A DNA stretch of 64,000 bases from Benincasa hispida (GCF_009727055.1 NC_052359.1:17360685-17424684), one strand, 5' to 3'. Shown: positions 44,871 to 57,469, counted from the first letter of the stretch. Numbers and translations: made by a program. The notes: a model not told the origin generated them from the letters alone.

Positions 44871-46269
44871 CATGTGCATTATGTGAATTAAATACACTAA
44901 AAGAATGTTTGACTCGCAGTTTTAATAAGTTTTAGTTGATGACTCACAGTTTTAAAAAGAAGATTCTCTCATTTATTCAACTACTGAGTTTTCTTGTTTT
45001 CAGGTGCAACAAAGGAGTAAAGATTTGGTATCGCAACCTCTTTATGCTTTTTCATGGGAAATTCTAGTAAAGAATTTTGCCTTGAATGTACCATTTATAC
45101 ACATTCCCAATAAACACGATTAGTTGAATATGAATTCTGATCACATTTTCACTTTCAATCCTTTGTCTTAAACCTTTTTTGTTTGTGATTCTTTGAACAA
45201 CAGTGGTCAGAAAAAGATGCCTATAACCAAACACTGCTGAAGTTGGGGGGTTTTTAAAAAAGAATTATGAAGGGATCCATACTTACTTTTATAAACTTTA
45301 TATATGTAGTAAATAAATAATAATATTTAAACTTAATTTTATATATGTAGTAAATAAATAATATTTAAACTCAATTTTTATAAACTTTTATCAGTAGGAA
45401 ATAAATGTTTTAAATAACTTTATAATATAATTGATCCAACATGTCTATCTACCATCTTAAAATTTGTCTCATGTCTCTAATTTTTTTCTTTACACAAAAT
45501 TTCCTCATATTTTCTTATTTTGATATTTTTATTCTCTTAACATTTTTTTTTAAAAATGTTTTTTTCGCTTATACTTGGATGATATCTTAAAATCAGTCAT
45601 AATTACGTAGAATCTGAAAAATCATTTTAAAAAATGCAACAAGAATGAATCATAGTACAATACAAGCCATCGCAAAATTTCAATACTTTGTAACAAAATG
45701 CATGTAATATAGTTCTCAAGCAACAGATAATTAGGTGAAATGATTGGCGGAATTTGTCACCTAATTCCGGATCAAATAAATTAATTATTTCTACCTAATA
45801 TGTAGTAGTGGTAGTATGAGTCGAACTTAGGGAACCAATAAGTTTCTCAATTAAATAATTTACAATTCTGAGGTAACGGGGGGAGGGGGGTTTGAGATTG
45901 ATTTGCTTGCATGAAAAGTAAATAGCATACAAGTAAAGAAAGCCATAATCTATGAAAAAGTCATAGCTTGTGTTATTGCAGACTTTCCCTATTAAGTATA
46001 TTCGATCATTGAATTCTCGTAACTTGATTTAGGTATTTGTTTATACTTAACCAAATTAATTAGAAAATCTAATTAATCATCCTAATTAACTAATTAGTCC
46101 AAAGTTAATTGATGAAAAACATGCGAATCCAAATTGTCTTAATTGTACTAAGATTTAGGACAAAGTTAAGTTGAATATTTAATTTTCAAGCACCCAAATA
46201 AACATTCAATCAATTTCATCCTAGGTTGATTAGAGCAATGCTTATCGTTATCAACTCACAAGCTAATAT
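44871..46269. other. Unassigned, probably repeat-derived
   Basis: 44880-45240 and 45720-46260 have the look of retrotransposon spacer sequence (for example GTAGTATGAGTCGAACTTAG and a G-rich run near 45880), but no border or motif could be fixed. 45250-45720 is AT-rich. No gene seen. Confidence 0.4.
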
Positions 46270-46765
46270 TATTGGGATTTATGTCCTAAATCTAGCGATT
46301 CTCATAGTTTGTAAATTATATATTTGATTTATTTATTTAATAAAATAAGGAGTTATTTTATTTGACATTTAGATTGCATTAACTAAATCTAATGAACTAA
46401 GATCCAAAGTTATTTTATATAACTTGAACATTATGTGTAGACATACAAGTGGATCACGTTCAGGTAATAACTTAGATGGTCTATATATGGATAAGATTGG
46501 GTGCCTTATCCTACTGGTACTACAGATACGACCCACTTTGTAAATGTTACAAATGTTGTCAGTGTTACAAACGATGTGATCCAAATCGTTCATGTAGAGA
46601 TATGCAAGTGGGGTATCCTATACAAAGAGTTTGTATATGATCGAACAACGAAATGATTAATTTCTCTTTATAAAACCATTAGCTGAAGATATTAACATTT
46701 CATTGGAAGACCATAAGTAACTCAACCTTGATCCTGAATGAGTTATGAACTTCGGTCTATGTGGG
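46270..46765 (+). repeat. Family X repeat, copy 2, left part
   Basis: Begins with an LTR-like start (ATTGGGATTTATGTCCTAAA) and continues with the family blocks GACATACAAGTGGATCACGT, TGGATAAGATTGGGTGCCTT and AACTCAACCTTGATCCTGAA. It is interrupted at 46765 by the CACTA element and resumes at 54587 with TAGTCCTTTGATTTGTATGG, exactly as in the uninterrupted copy at 57950. Confidence 0.82.
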
Positions 46766-47000
46766 TACTACAAGAAAAACCACCTTTCTTGACGTTTGCA
46801 ATTTTAAATACTTGACGTTTTATGAAAAATATCAAGAAGTTGGTTATTTTAAAGAAAAAAACATCAATAATTGATTTTAAAATGCAAGGTTTGTGCATTT
46901 TTCCTGAAAAATACAGTACTTGTCATTTTAAAAATGTCAAGTTCAATTAATGGACTCTTAACGTTTTAAAAACATCAAGGATTGTAGAATATACAGGGCA
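46766..47000 (+). repeat. CACTA left subterminal repeats
   Basis: CTTGACGTTT, ACTTGACGTTTTA, CTTGTCATTTTAAAAATGTC and TCTTAACGTTTTAAAAACAT lie in both orientations within 235 bases of the terminus. In En/Spm elements such repeats bind the TNPA-type protein. Confidence 0.75.
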
Positions 47001-47957
47001 GCGTTGCAACACTACATATTTTGATGGAAAAATGAAAAACGCGCGCGTCTCATGCACGCAGTGTTACAACGCTCTCAATAGCAGTGCAATGCTACGAGTT
47101 TTGACGGAAAAATTGCGCGATGCTATTAGACAGATTTAAAAGAAATTCCAGTAGATTTAGCCGATTTTTTGCATAATACACTCGAAATCTTCTTGGTTTT
47201 TCACTTCCCTTTGATGCATCTTTGTTATTCCATCAATATTTAAGAGATTTTTCATTGAGGTAAGTAGATTTGAGGCATGAGCTTTCAAAGTTAGGGCTTA
47301 ATCTTGATTTTCTTGTTTAGATTGGGTTTAATTCTTGATTTTCTTAGTTTGATTAGCCTTAATCTTGAGTTTCTTGTTTAGATTAGGCTTAATCTTGTTT
47401 AGATTAGGTTAAATTCTTAATTTTCTTGGTTTTAGGCATGAAGTTTTAAAGTTAGGGCTTGATTTTCTTTGTTTGAGGCATGAATTTTCAAAGTTAGGGC
47501 TTGATTTTTTTGGTTTGAGGCTTGAACTTTCAAAGTTAGGGTCTCTCATGTATGTTCTTGAATCTCATAATAAACTCTTTTTGTTTTTGAATGAGATTGA
47601 ATTTTAGAGAACTTTCCAAAGTTGGGATTGTCACTTTAATTCAATGCTTTGCCAAAGTTAGGGCTTTAATTTTAGAGAACTTGCAAGAAGTTGTCACTTT
47701 TCTTTAATTAAATGATTGCCAAAGTTAGATATGTCAATGTGTCTAATTTGTTAGGACTTTATGAACTAAGTAATGCTTGGCCAAACTTGGGTTTAATTTT
47801 TAGTTATTGGAATTAATATATGTTTAACACATTAGAGCACGTGCATACCTTGGGTTCAATTTTTTGAGGTTCGATTACACCTAGGATTCAATTTTTTTAG
47901 ATGTGTTTGTCTTTGTTCTCTGATTTACCTTGAGGTTCTCTAATTTGTCTTACTTTC

Positions 47958-48380
47958 TTGAGGTTGGAATGTTGTAGAGCTAGAAATGACAAGTTGTATA
48001 TATTGGGAACTTGTTTGTTTTCTACAACTTGTTTTTTGAAGTTGATTCATTGTTTATCATCTTTTCTTACTAGATTTATAAGCATGGATAAATCATGGAT
48101 GCACAAGAGTAGATTATCTAAAGATTATGAATTGGGTGTGGAAAACTTCATAAAATTTGGATTTTCTAATACAAATAGCTTCTATATTCGTTGTCCTTGT
48201 TTGAAATGTGGGAATTGTGAAAAGCAAGGTAGCAACGGTATTAGAGACCATTTATATGTCAATGGGTTTGATGAAAGTTATAAAATTTGGTTTTGGCATG
48301 GGGAAAAATTTCCTAACTCATTATTTTGTGGAGAATATTTTAGGTTTGACACCCATATGTATGAAGAGACTTATGGTTGA
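47958..48380 (+). pseudogene. CACTA transposase, transposase-associated domain
   Basis: Starting at the ATG at 48084 the reading is MDKSWMHKSRLSKDYELGVE, then FIKFGFSN, IRCPCLKCGNC, IRDHLYVNGFDESYKIWFWH. This is the N-terminal transposase-associated domain (zinc-finger-like Cys pattern) of TNP2-type CACTA transposases. The frame stays open to 48380, where a stop follows EETYG. The upstream part of the open frame (47958-48083) is probably 5' leader. Confidence 0.88.
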
Positions 48381-49730
48381 AGTTTAAAAGAAATGGTTGA
48401 AGTTGCTCACGAGGAATATTCAAGAGACCCGAATGAATTTGAGAAGTTGCTTAATGATGCTGAAAAACCATTATACGAAGAGTGCAAATAATACACTAAG
48501 TTGTCTACATTAGTGAAATTCTATAATTTAAAACTTAGATATGGATGAAGTGATACTAGTTTTTCAGAACTACTCAAAACCTTAAATAAAATTTTGGCCA
48601 CTAGCAATGAGCTCCCAAATTCAATGTATGAAGCAAAGAAAACTTTAGGTGCACTAGGAATGAAATATGAGAAGATTCATGCATGCCTTATTGATTTTTG
48701 TTTGTATAGAAAAGTATATGCAGATGCAATTGAATGTTCTGAATATGGTGAATCAAGGTGGAAAAATGGGAAGGATACAAATGAAGGGAAAAAACAAATA
48801 GCTTCAAAAGTGATATGATACTTTCCAAAAATTCCATGATTCAAAAGGCAAGTATTGATTGTGCTAAAAACTTGACTTGGCATGTTGATGAAAGAATTGT
48901 AGGTAGTAAACACATCCAGTAGACTATCCGGCTTGGAAGTTAGTAGACTCTAAATGACCAGACTTCGGTTCTGAACCTATGAATCTTTGTTTAGTATTGT
49001 CAGACGATGGAGTAAATCCAGATGGTGAAATGAGTTCTAAATAAAGTTACTGGCCTGTAGTGATGATTATTTATAATCTTCACAATGATTGTGTATAAAA
49101 AGAAAGTACATGAGGCTATCAATGTTGATTTTGGATCCAAAACCACCAGAGGACGACATTGACACATACTTAGCACCACTAATCGAAGATTTAAAACTTG
49201 TATGGGAAAGTGGTGTTAAATGTTATGATGCTTATCGAAAAGAATTATTCAACTTACAGCCAGTTTTGTTGTGACAATCAACGATTTTTCTGCTAAGTGG
49301 ATGTTGTGTGAAAGGGTATAAGGGGTGTACAATTTATGGAGACAATACATCTTCTATAAGATTGAAATATGGGAAAAAAGATGACATACCTTGGACATCG
49401 AAGATTTCTAGCACGAAATCATCCGTATCAGCACAAAAAAGTCGTTTAACGGTAAAAAGAAGCTTGGTACAATTCTAGAACCATTGTCTGGGAATGCTAT
49501 ATATTTAAAAATCAAAGATCTTGAATTTCCTAAAGGAAAGAATAACAATAAAAAACAAACCACGAAAGGAAGTCTAAAGATTTGTTGGAACAGGTTGTCT
49601 TCTTTTTTTCAGCTGCCATATTGGAAATATCTTCATATCAGGCATTGTTTAGATGTAATGCACATTTAAAAAAATGTTTGCATGAATATCTTAAGTACAC
49701 TCCTTGATATTCCAGAAAAATTAAGGATGG
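48381..49730 (+). pseudogene. CACTA TNP2-type transposase core remnant
   Basis: Shifting frames give LLNDAEKPLYEECK, then MYEAKKTLGALGMKYEKIHA, YPAWKLVDS, DFGSEPMNLCLVLSDDGVNP and LAPLIEDLKLVWESGVKCYD. The diagnostic end HCLDVMHI followed by KNVC is at about 49642-49680; there the usual Glu codon is a stop. TNP2 cuts and joins the transposon ends. Many stops (at 48488, 48546, 48816 and others) make it non-functional. Motif order supports the call; individual catalytic residues could not all be placed. Confidence 0.85.
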
Positions 49731-50539
49731 ATTGAATGCCAGACATGATTTCGTTCATTTAAAAATTCGACCAGAGCTTACACCTATTAGCAGTGACAAA
49801 AAAATCTTCATTCCTCCCACGTGTTATACTCTTACAAAGGAAGAAAAACATTATATTTTAAAGACATTGTCAGGAATAAAGGTTTTTGAAGGTTACTCTT
49901 TGAATGTTAAAAACCTTGTGTCGATGACAGATTTAAAGTTTAATAGTTTAAAATCTCGCAATTGTCATGTGCTCTTACAATAATTATTCCTATTGCGATA
50001 AGATCAGTGCTAACCAAAACATGTTCAGTATGCCATAACTCGATTGTGTATATTTTTCAATTCCATATGCAACAAGGTCCTAGATGTGCAGTAATTAGAA
50101 AAATTGGAAGAAGATATCGTGCTTATATTATGTTTATTGGAGAAGTATTTTCCTCCTTCATTTTTCACAATTATGGTGCATCTCATAGTACACATAGTTA
50201 GGGAAGTCAAACTTTGTGGGCCTATATATCTACGATGGATGTATCCCTTTGAAAGATTCATGAAAGATTAAAAACTCCGTGAGAAATAGATATTGTCCAA
50301 AAGGTTGTATTGCTGAAAGTTATATAGTAGAAGAAGTCATTGAATTTTGTTCTGATTTCCTGTCTAGAGTAGATCATATTGGTGTTGGTACTCATAATTC
50401 ACAAAACTATTTAGACAATTCAAATATTGGTAGACCATTGTTCAAAGCAGTTTCTTTGAAACCTGAACAAGAATTTTTATATCAAGATCATCGGTATGTT
50501 TTGGAAAATACAATTGATGTGCAACCATTTTCAGAGTAA
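49731..50539 (+). pseudogene. CACTA transposase DUF4218 region
   Basis: 49732-49983 reads MNARHDFVHLKIRPELTPIS, then IPPTCYTLTKEEKHYILKTL and GYSLNVKNLVSMTDLKFN. 49962-50270 in other frames gives YFPPSFF-like and YLRWMYPFERFMK blocks. 50279-50539 gives MRNRYCPKGCIAESYIVEEV, IEFCSDFLSRVDHIGVG. This is the DUF4218 domain found behind the transposase in plant CACTA elements. It is broken by at least two frameshifts. The CAGAGTAAGTTC at 50530-50541 may be a decayed splice donor. Confidence 0.85.
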
Positions 50540-51020
50540 GTTCTTTTTCAATGATTTTCATTTTATTTTTTCATTTAGTTTTATGATATAAATCTGACTA
50601 TACAATGTTTCAATGTTCACTTCAAAGAAAACATATGATGGCTTTGCAATTGCAACATCGAAATAAGTCCAAAAATTAGAAATGGATTCAAGAGGAACAA
50701 ATCGGACTTTTATATCTTGGCTACGAAAATAGGTAAAATGTTCAACCTATTATTTTACATACACTTTTTAATGCCTGAGTTGGAATGGAAATTCTCATGG
50801 TAGTTTGCAATTGAGCTTGAAATGGGAAATACTGAAGTTTCAGATAACTTCAGGTGGATTGCTCATGGTCCTCATCCTTTGGTTATGTATGGCAGTTACG
50901 TAATTAATGGATGTTACTATCACACATAAGGATCGAAGTGTACAAAATAGTGGAGTTAATTTAGTTGAAAAAACGATGCAAGTGTCTAGTTGAAAAGATA
51001 AAAATCCCATAATTGGAGAT

Positions 51021-51351
51021 ATGTCTTTTTATGGAGTGATACAAGAGATATGGGGTCTAAATTATCATATGTTTAAAGTTGTTGTGTTTAAATGTGATTG
51101 GGTTGACAACAATAGGTATCAAAATCGATGAGCTCGATTTTGTCTTATTTGATTTAAATAGAATAGGTCACAAGTCTGATTCTTTTATACTAGCAATCCA
51201 ATCAAGACAAGTATTTTATGTTGAGGATCCAAGTGATGTTAATGACGATGAACTTGAAGATACAATATTACACTGTCAAGGAATACCCAATGATATGTCG
51301 AATGTTGATGTACATAATGACTTGGATGAGAACATGTCAACATATGTATGA
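51021..51351 (+). pseudogene. CACTA transposase C-terminal DUF4216 region
   Basis: Reads MSFYGVIQEIWGLNYHMFKV, VVFKCDWVD up to a frameshift near 51100, then IKIDELDFVLFDLNRIGHKS, DSFILAIQSRQVFYVEDPSD and ELEDTILHCQG. This matches the DUF4216 module that ends many CACTA transposases. One frameshift separates the two halves. Confidence 0.82.
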
Positions 51352-51534
51352 TTGAATTGTGAAGGCACATGGATACCTATATAACATTTTATGGGTAGGT
51401 TCTATATTGTGTAATATGATAATTATTTTTTTAATTTATAATTTTTATGAATCACATTTGATTTTTTGATTGCTTAATATGTAAACAATACTAATTGTTT
51501 CTTAAATTTGATTGCCAGTTTTTTATTTATACAC

Positions 51535-52838
51535 CACATGGAGCATAGTACAGTGGGTGACGAAGATTTAGAGCTTGATGATAAAGAAATGGTAATTGTT
51601 AGGTCAAATGAAACCACCAATCAAAAGAAGAGAGAACGGGGAGCTACTATTATGAATGATGTAACACGTATTAGGAGTGCGGGAGAAAAGAAGTTTGTGG
51701 AATACAATGAAGATGGTGTACCCATTGGTGAAAATGGAGCTAAGTTAAAGTCTTTCATTGGGTTCTCTACGCATTATTATGTACCTATTATATATACATC
51801 TTGGAAACGTGTGCCTATTGAGTTGAAAGATAAAGATATATAATACAGTTGAGGTATATTCAACTTTTTATCTTGATAATATTGTAGATATATGTAATGT
51901 TTTCACTAACTTTTCAACATTTAGGCCGCCTTTGTAATTGATACAAGATCTAGGAAGAATATTATGAAAACTACAGGCACAACTTTTCATCCGTTTAAGA
52001 ATTGGTTAACAATAAAATATATTAAATCATTTAAAGATGAACCTCAACTTCTAATAAATCCACCAGAAAAATCTTCATTTATTGATCGAAGTCATTGGGA
52101 AGAGTTTGTAAGATCGAGATTGTGTGTAAAGTTTTAGGTATCTTATTAATTTAATTTTATAAATTTTTGTTATGTCATTCCTACTAATCATCATTATGTT
52201 TTTATAAGAAAAAAGACACTTCCAACAAGAACGTCGATCTAAGAATAAGTACAATCATCGAATTTCAAGGAAAGATTATGCTAAACCTTGTTGAGGAGAT
52301 GGTAAGAATTTAGTATATGCTCTCACGATTCCTAAATTTATCAGAATATCTAATTTTTTTCTTCATTTGAATGTAGAATAAAGTATCTTCAAATAAAAGT
52401 GATTTCGATTGAGCTAACTTGTGGAAAAAGGCTCAAGTTAATAAGAAAGGAGAATACGACAATGAAGATGTTCAAGAAGTCGTCAATTGAATAGTAAGAC
52501 AAGTATTAAATTAACATGAAGTATATGACATATAACTTAATTATATTAAATTTCATTTCTTTTTAGGATGAGATCTCAAAGAATAATATAGATCCATTGT
52601 GCTACAAACATCACTCTCTCAATGATGTCTTAACACAAGCTTTGGGTACTCAAGAAAGGCACAGACGTGAGCGTGGGGTTGGTGGTTTTGTTACTCCAAT
52701 GGCTTACTTTCATACAATGCGAAAATGAAAACATGGGAAGGATGAAAACAAGAAAATTGTAAGTGAGAATGAAGCACTTTGTCAACGTATTAGAGAATTA
52801 GAAGCTCATCTTCAAATGTCATCTATATTTATGTTATA
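51535..52838 (+). pseudogene. CACTA second gene, TNP1-like part upstream of the protease domain
   Basis: 51535-51843 reads MEHSTVGDEDLELDDKEMVI, then MNDVTRIRSAGEKKFVEYNE, GAKLKSFIGFSTHYYVPI. Exon-like pieces continue after an AG acceptor at about 51923 and near 52200 and 52380. 52561-52838 reads LCYKHHSLNDVLTQALGTQE, RGVGGFVTPMAYFHT, then a coiled-coil-like tail (ENEALCQRIRELEAHLQM). The middle part corresponds to the DNA-binding accessory protein of plant CACTA elements. Splice-like signals (GATG/GTAAGA, TTTAG/GCC) suggest a multi-exon gene that has since gained stops. Confidence 0.72.
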
Positions 52839-52959
52839 AATCTTTTGTAGATACTTGCACTTATCCTCTATTGATTCAAAGAAAAGTTCACAATACACTT
52901 TATAGATCCATCTCTCATTTCATCTAGACATAACTCTCAGGAAGTTACAACTTGAAATT

Positions 52960-53713
52960 TGTGTAGTTGACTGATGGTCTCAGAAGCAAACCAAATAGTT
53001 CTTGCTCCTTTTAATCCTGGGTGAGTCGAAACACATTTTGTTTCTATCAATTTCCATTAGCAATAAAAATACTAATTATATTTTATTAACTAGTGGTCAT
53101 TGGGCACTACTTGCTATAAATGCATACGATGATACCGTGTACTACTTAGACTCAATGAGGAGAACACCACGGGTAGATATATGATATATAACTGACACGT
53201 AAGTTAACCTTTTTCATTTATAGTGTTTGTTTTAAAGTTTCTTTATTTTAGAATTTATGGTTATTTCTTGACAAATAGGGCAATTATGATGTTTCAATCT
53301 CAAAAGAATATTAAAAAAAAGCTGGAAGCAAACCTTATGGAGAACAGTAAAGGCAAGTATAAATTAACAATGACTACTTATTCATCATATTGAGTAGACA
53401 TCTAGTACGTAAGGATTACTTCATTCTTAGTTACTGGTTTTTTTTCGCTGTACTATCCTCTACAAGCTGGGAGCACCGAATGTGGATACTACGTCATGAG
53501 ATATATGAGAGATATTGTGATCAAAAGAAGCATTGTCATCTCAAATTTGGTATGTTATCATTATTTCAAAATTTCAAATGACGTAGAAAAGAATAGAATC
53601 CATTATAATATTTGGTTTTTATATTTATAGATTGATAAAAGGAACCCGTACTCACAAATCGAGCTAGATGAGGTGCAGATAGACTTGGCTGAATTTTTTA
53701 GTTGCTACATGTA
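52960..53713 (+). pseudogene. C48 (Ulp1-type SUMO protease) domain of the CACTA element
   Basis: Exon-like blocks carry a complete catalytic set: His in GHWALL (53098-53100), Asp in YYLDS (53149-53151), and, after an intron-like gap, Gln and Cys in LQAGSTECGYYVMRYMRD (Gln 53463-53465, Cys 53481-53483). The domain ends IDKRNPYSQIELDEVQIDLA, EFFSCYM with a stop at 53711-53713. GT/AG-like signals border the pieces (CAC/GTAAGT near 53200, TATAG/ATTGAT near 53630). Ulp1-like proteases cut SUMO or related modifiers; their job in transposons is unknown. The blocks lie in different frames, so whether the gene is intact depends on splicing. I rate it as likely decayed along with its neighbours. Confidence 0.8.
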
Positions 53714-54169
53714 ATCGTGGTTGGTAATTTTGGATGTGTTTGTTTCGGTTGATCAATTTATGGAATTACTTCATATCCATATAGGTGTAATATCAAATAT
53801 GCACGGAGGGGGGAGGGGGTATAGTTTTGGATTGGTACATGTAATAGTTGTTATATGGGTAGATGGATGATTTTGATAGAAGTTTTGAAAATGTAGTTTT
53901 TGAAACTGTTCATATTGGATTGACTGTTAGAATTATATTCCTTATATTGTTTTGGAAGTGTCCATATGGGTTGACTGTTAGAATTATGTTCCTTAGGTTG
54001 TACTATTGACAATGTTAAAAAAGTTAAGTTTTTATAAAGAGATATTGGTAATTTTTGGTTAGATATATAAGTTTGCCAATGTGTGTATATTGTTTATTTG
54101 ATTGATGAATATATGTCATATATATACCAAATGTGGTTGTTAGATCAAAATACAGGAGCAATTATAGGT

Positions 54170-54583
54170 AAAAACGTCAACATTGTAGACTTTTTAAAAA
54201 ATCACTAGCAAATTTCTTGACCTTTTTTCATTGTCAAGTTAACAAAATTTCTTGACCTTTTTTTCCTTGTTAAGAACACCCATATTCTTGACATTTCAAA
54301 CATGTCAAGTGTCTGTGTTTCATGACTTTTTTAAATGTCAAGTTAACGAATTTTTTTGATTTTTTTCCTTGTCAAGGACGCCCATATTCTTGACATTTCA
54401 AAAATGTCAAGTGTCAGTGTTTCTTGATGTTTTTTAAATGTCAAGTGTCACTTTTCTTGACGTTTTTAAAACATCAAGAAAATCGACATTCTTGACACTG
54501 ACTTTCTTGACGTTTTTAAAAAGGTCAAGAAAAGTCATTCTTGACATTTAATAAACATTAAAAAACACTGTTTTGTAGTAGTG
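54170..54583 (+). repeat. CACTA right subterminal repeats
   Basis: TTTCTTGACCTTTTT, TTCTTGACATTTCAAA, AATGTCAAGTGTC and TTCTTGACGTTTTTAAAA recur about a dozen times in both orientations, denser than at the left end. They share the TTGACRTTT core with the left side. Confidence 0.8.
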
Positions 54584-54586
54584 AGG

Positions 54587-54779
54587 TAGTCCTTTGATTT
54601 GTATGGGTAGGCTGCTGGGAATATAGCTACACAAGATGGAATTTGCTCCTTCCTATCTTTAAGGTAAGTAGATGAATTGCCCCCTTAAATGCTAATTCCA
54701 GGTCTTAAACAATGGGGCCCCTCCCTTTCATTGGCCCAAGAGGGATTTGTTCATTGTAGGAGCATAAACAGGTTGTTCA
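54587..54779 (+). repeat. Family X repeat, copy 2, right part
   Basis: Continues copy 2 after the CACTA element (TAGTCCTTTGATTTGTATGG, then GTAAGTAGATGAATTGCCCC). It stops near 54779, where a minus-strand copy of the same family begins. Confidence 0.8.
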
Positions 54780-56703
54780 TTATGAAGAATCCAATTAAGA
54801 TTCCTTGAGCGGGAGCGGATCGTCCCAATTTTTCCAAATTTCACAGAACATCAGCGAACATAAACAAAAAATATGCATCTAACAAATTTACAACATGCTT
54901 ACACTAGAATACAGAGAAGAACAAAAAAATAGGTTCATAACCCTTACCTTTGAAGATCTAATATTCACGTAAAAAATCTTCAAACTGAATGGATCACCAC
55001 CACTTGATTTCCTTTGTAATCTCAAGATGAGAACCCAGGAGTTGTGGGCTCTGACTATTTTGATGAGGGATGGGATTTGAGAGAATTTTTCTTGTTAAAA
55101 AGCAGAATGAGAGAGCAGAAAGAAAAAAAAAAACAGAACTAATCTGTATCACTTAGATTTGAAAGGATGAAGATGAAGATATCCTGCACTACGAACCCCA
55201 CACATTACCTGGAAGAGATTATTGGGGAGGGAAGTTGTTTCCCTCCCATTAATTCAAAAACAAATTGAATTAAGAAAATAATTTAATTTAAATTAATATA
55301 AAATATATCTATTTATATAATAACTAATTTATTATATACACATATATATAGATAACTATATGTTATATCTCATGTAACATATAACCTATAGATTCTATAT
55401 TGTATCAAATATAATATAGTCTATAGTTTAATTCTCTCAACCACGATATTTAATATAAATATGATTTATACTAAATTTAATTATATGAATCCAATTCACA
55501 TAATTAATATTTAAATATTTATTTCCTCTCAAATAAACTTTATATTATAATGTATCAAATACATCATAGTAGCTATACCATATATAATTAAAATTCAATT
55601 AATTATATCACATATAACTAATTCCCTCAATTAATTTGAACAATTCAAATTAATTCGAAAACTCATTCTCATTTATTCCTATTGAGCTATCGATTGGACC
55701 TCATATACCTATAGTTTGAAGATCCAATAGTATGTGAATAATTAATTAAACTCTTTAATTAAATTATTCACCATCCGTTAACTGACGGACACTCCACTAA
55801 AGATCGTTAGTTGCACTCCTCGTACTACAAATATATTTATGTGTCCATTGGATATAACCAATCAACAGTATGGTGACCCTTCATAAATTTCTCATAAATA
55901 CAACTGGATCAAAATTACCATTTTGTCCCTATAGTTACATTTAACTCCTTAAATACCACTGATCCTTTTAATGAACAATAAATCATAGTCAAACTATGAT
56001 TAAACCCCTCCCAGGCTAGAAGAGAGTGCAGCAACACATTGTTCAAGCCCAGAAATCATCCCTTAAGGGAACAATTTATCTACATACCCCGACGTTGGGG
56101 AATGAGTGAATTCCTTCTTATGTAGTTGTGTTTCCATCTCCCAAATCAGACGAATCCCCAAAATGGTAGGCTTGTTGAGTTGACGATCTGGTCACTCTCA
56201 CCCATACAAATCAAAGGACCGCCTTCATAGGTAGGAGTTCACAACTCACTCGGGATTCAGGTTATCTTACCCATAGTCATCCTAGTGTAATGTAAGTCTC
56301 TATTATGAACTACGTTATATAATGAGATTGAACATTTCGGGGTCCGGTTTTTATACAAACTTCTTTGTATAGAATATCCCTTCTCACATGTCTCCCCATG
56401 AATGATCAGGATCAGATCATTTGTAGCACTTTACAACAATTGTAACATCTACAAAACAGGCCATACTCGTAGTGTCACCAGGATAAGGTATCCAACCTTA
56501 TCCATCTACTACAAACCATTTAGGTTTTCACTTAAAACATGATCCACCCGTATGTCACTACATACATGTTTAAGCTACTAGATAACTTTGGATCTTAGTT
56601 CATAGAGGGACACACACCTTTTTTCTTGTTGCACAACTATCGTTCTCTCAATCGATAAAAAACATAAAATTAAAGGGCTAACCCTAAAAGACATAAATAT
56701 TAC
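54780..56703 (-). repeat. Family X LTR-like repeat, copy 3 (minus)
   Basis: About 1.9 kb. Read on the minus strand it starts TGTAATATTTATGTCTTTTA and ends near GGATTCTTCATAA, in line with TGTTGGG-like starts and CCTTCAACA ends in other copies. Interior blocks match the plus copy at 57470-59400 throughout. It has no coding capacity; a solo LTR inserted into copy 2 is the simplest reading. Confidence 0.8.
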
Positions 56704-57469
56704 AAATATCTATGAGAGACAAAAGGAAATAAGTCTATAAGATCGGGAATCTTTGTGGGGTGACCAAAACAAAAAGTTGTTGCTAGAAATTTGCTAACAA
56801 ATAAGAAAACAATAATTCTCCCAATGGAAGCAGCACGAACGACCATTATACCCTTCACTAGAGTGACAAAAAGATGAACAATAGTTTGCCTAAAGAAAAA
56901 CAACAGCCAACACAACCACACTAACAAAAAAAGAAAAATTCTCCCTTCATAACTCTGAATAGTTTTATTTGTTTGTTTGTTTTATCATATTTTTCTATTT
57001 ATTTATTTATTTGTGTTTTTCCATCTTTTTCCATTTCTTTATCCTTTGCATTTTCATTTAATGAACAACATCTCTTTTAAAACAAACTATTATGCCATAT
57101 CAATTATATTTTTAATTTTATAATATTTACTTTTGTTTTCATTTCTTTTCTCATTGATCCTCCAATGTGAAACAGGTGTTAGATTAAGTTAGAGACTTGC
57201 TAAGAAAATGATGGCCAAGTACAAGTGAACACTGTTAACAATTAGTAATAAAGTGAAAATATTTCAAATATCATATCTCAAAAGATCATCATATGCAAAG
57301 TTTAGTTTTTATGGAGAATTTTTGATAAAAAGTATAGTTGGAAGGGTGATTTATGCAAGTGAATAATAAACAACAATGAAAAATATGAGATTGTTGAATT
57401 AAATTTCAGCTCTTAAGAAGACCTAGCTAATAAAATACAATTAAGGATCCTATAGTTTATAAACCTTGT
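56704..57469. other. Spacer between inverted family X copies
   Basis: AT-rich, without a recognisable gene or repeat. A 75-codon open frame on the minus strand (56700-56927) has no domain I know. Confidence 0.45.

Larger units (their letters stand above)
46766..54583 (+). mobile_element. CACTA (En/Spm) DNA transposon with a Ulp1-type protease gene
   Basis: The left end is TACTACAAGAAAAAC and the right end, reverse-complemented, is CACTACTACAAAACAGTG, diverged CACTA termini. The flanks GGG (46763-46765) and AGG (54584-54586) fit a 3-bp target duplication, and joining the flanks restores the interrupted family X sequence. Subterminal regions carry many TTGACRTTT/GTCAAG repeats. Inside, all on the plus strand, are a transposase remnant (48084-51350), a second gene (51535-52840) and a C48 peptidase domain (52960-53713). 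Stops and frameshifts show it cannot move by its own proteins. Confidence 0.92.

Noticed and set aside
53390..53581. 63-codon open frame overlapping the protease region
   Set aside because: The catalytic Cys block (LQAGSTECGYY) is in a different frame; this one is a shadow.
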